Shown here: positions 5,352 through 5,428 of the stretch, piece by piece
Layout: the number at the start of each line of letters is the position of its first letter
Numbering within the stretch: the stretch's first letter is position 1
DNA from: an uncultured Alphaproteobacteria bacterium
GTDB lineage: Bacteria; Pseudomonadota; Alphaproteobacteria; Caulobacterales; Caulobacteraceae
NCBI GenBank assembly: GCA_903928755.1
Contig: CAIYSH010000455.1
Location: 1 to 5,428, forward strand
Length of the DNA stretch: 5,428 nucleotides
Direction of reading: 5' to 3'
The notes under the pieces: generated by a model
The model's input: only the letters and a program-made list of their open reading frames with translations
Told to the model about the DNA's origin: nothing
Databases searched by the model: none
Made by a program: the position numbers and the translations under genes

Positions 5352-5428
5352 GCATCCTCAATCACCCCGCGGGCATTCTCATCGAAGCCGAAGACTTCGA
5401 GAATCATGGCGGCTGGGTCCTGGACTCC
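5348..5428 (+). CDS. Probable FAD-dependent oxidoreductase, N-terminal 27 residues (runs off the window)
   Basis: The frame starts at the ATGA overlap with the regulator gene and has AGGGAG 8 nt upstream (5334-5339), inside the regulator's end. Only MSILNHPAGILIEAEDF and then ENHGGWVLDS are visible. The pattern EAEDF..xGGWVxD is typical of the N-terminus of a group of FAD-dependent oxidoreductases (FAD_oxidored type, sometimes labelled xanthan lyase) in which an N-terminal module precedes the flavin domain. No nucleotide-binding motif is in view, so the call rests on this short pattern. Other proteins with carbohydrate-binding modules also begin with (E)AE.F. Transcription with the HxlR-type regulator is likely. 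Confidence 0.5.
   Translation, partial: MSILNHPAGILIEAEDFENHGGWVLDS

Noticed and set aside
1..5428. CRISPR array, tRNA or rRNA gene, riboswitch
   Set aside because: No regularly spaced repeats and no recognisable cloverleaf or conserved RNA motif were seen on either strand by eye.

Overview
The window is a high-GC stretch of bacterial chromosome, interrupted by one AT-richer patch. The protein families, the codon choice with mostly G or C at third positions, and a repeat of the 'TPAEAGVQ'-encoding type suggest a proteobacterium, most likely an alphaproteobacterium. That placement is inference, and genus cannot be read from this sequence.

Left part (1-1031): the last two thirds of a glycerol kinase gene (glpK), plus strand, cut by the window edge. 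It converges on a decayed region (1096-about 1690, minus strand). There, one uninterrupted reading frame joins the N-terminal helix-turn-helix part of an IS30-family transposase to what looks like the C-terminal tail of a family 2 glycosyltransferase. I read this as a deletion scar in which an insertion sequence lost its 3' part and a neighbouring gene lost its 5' part. A perfect 32-bp palindrome lies inside the transposase part. A GC-rich palindromic intergenic repeat (about 1751-1785) separates the scar from the next gene.

Middle part (1797-4013): a divergent pair for selenium use. selD (minus) makes selenophosphate. mnmH (plus) uses it to convert 2-thiouridine to 2-selenouridine at the wobble position of certain tRNAs. 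Their starts are 99 bp apart, so one short region must hold both promoters. No selA, selB or tRNA-Sec is visible here, and SelD itself carries Cys rather than Sec.

Right part (4014-5428): an AT-richer island (about 40% GC in the two lines counted, against 70% in a line of mnmH). It holds one plausible small gene on the minus strand for an unrecognised protein with an N-terminal membrane segment or signal peptide, two doubtful small ORFs on the plus strand, and two short perfect inverted repeats. It is followed by an HxlR-family regulator with a C-terminal Cys cluster. That gene overlaps by ATGA the start of a gene that resembles FAD-dependent oxidoreductases and runs off the window. The regulator and the oxidoreductase are probably one operon, and an inverted repeat about 50 bp upstream of the regulator is a candidate operator.

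The window contains mostly known families. The least explained parts are the IS30-glycosyltransferase chimera with its palindrome and the AT-rich island. I do not see convincing evidence of a complete new system.
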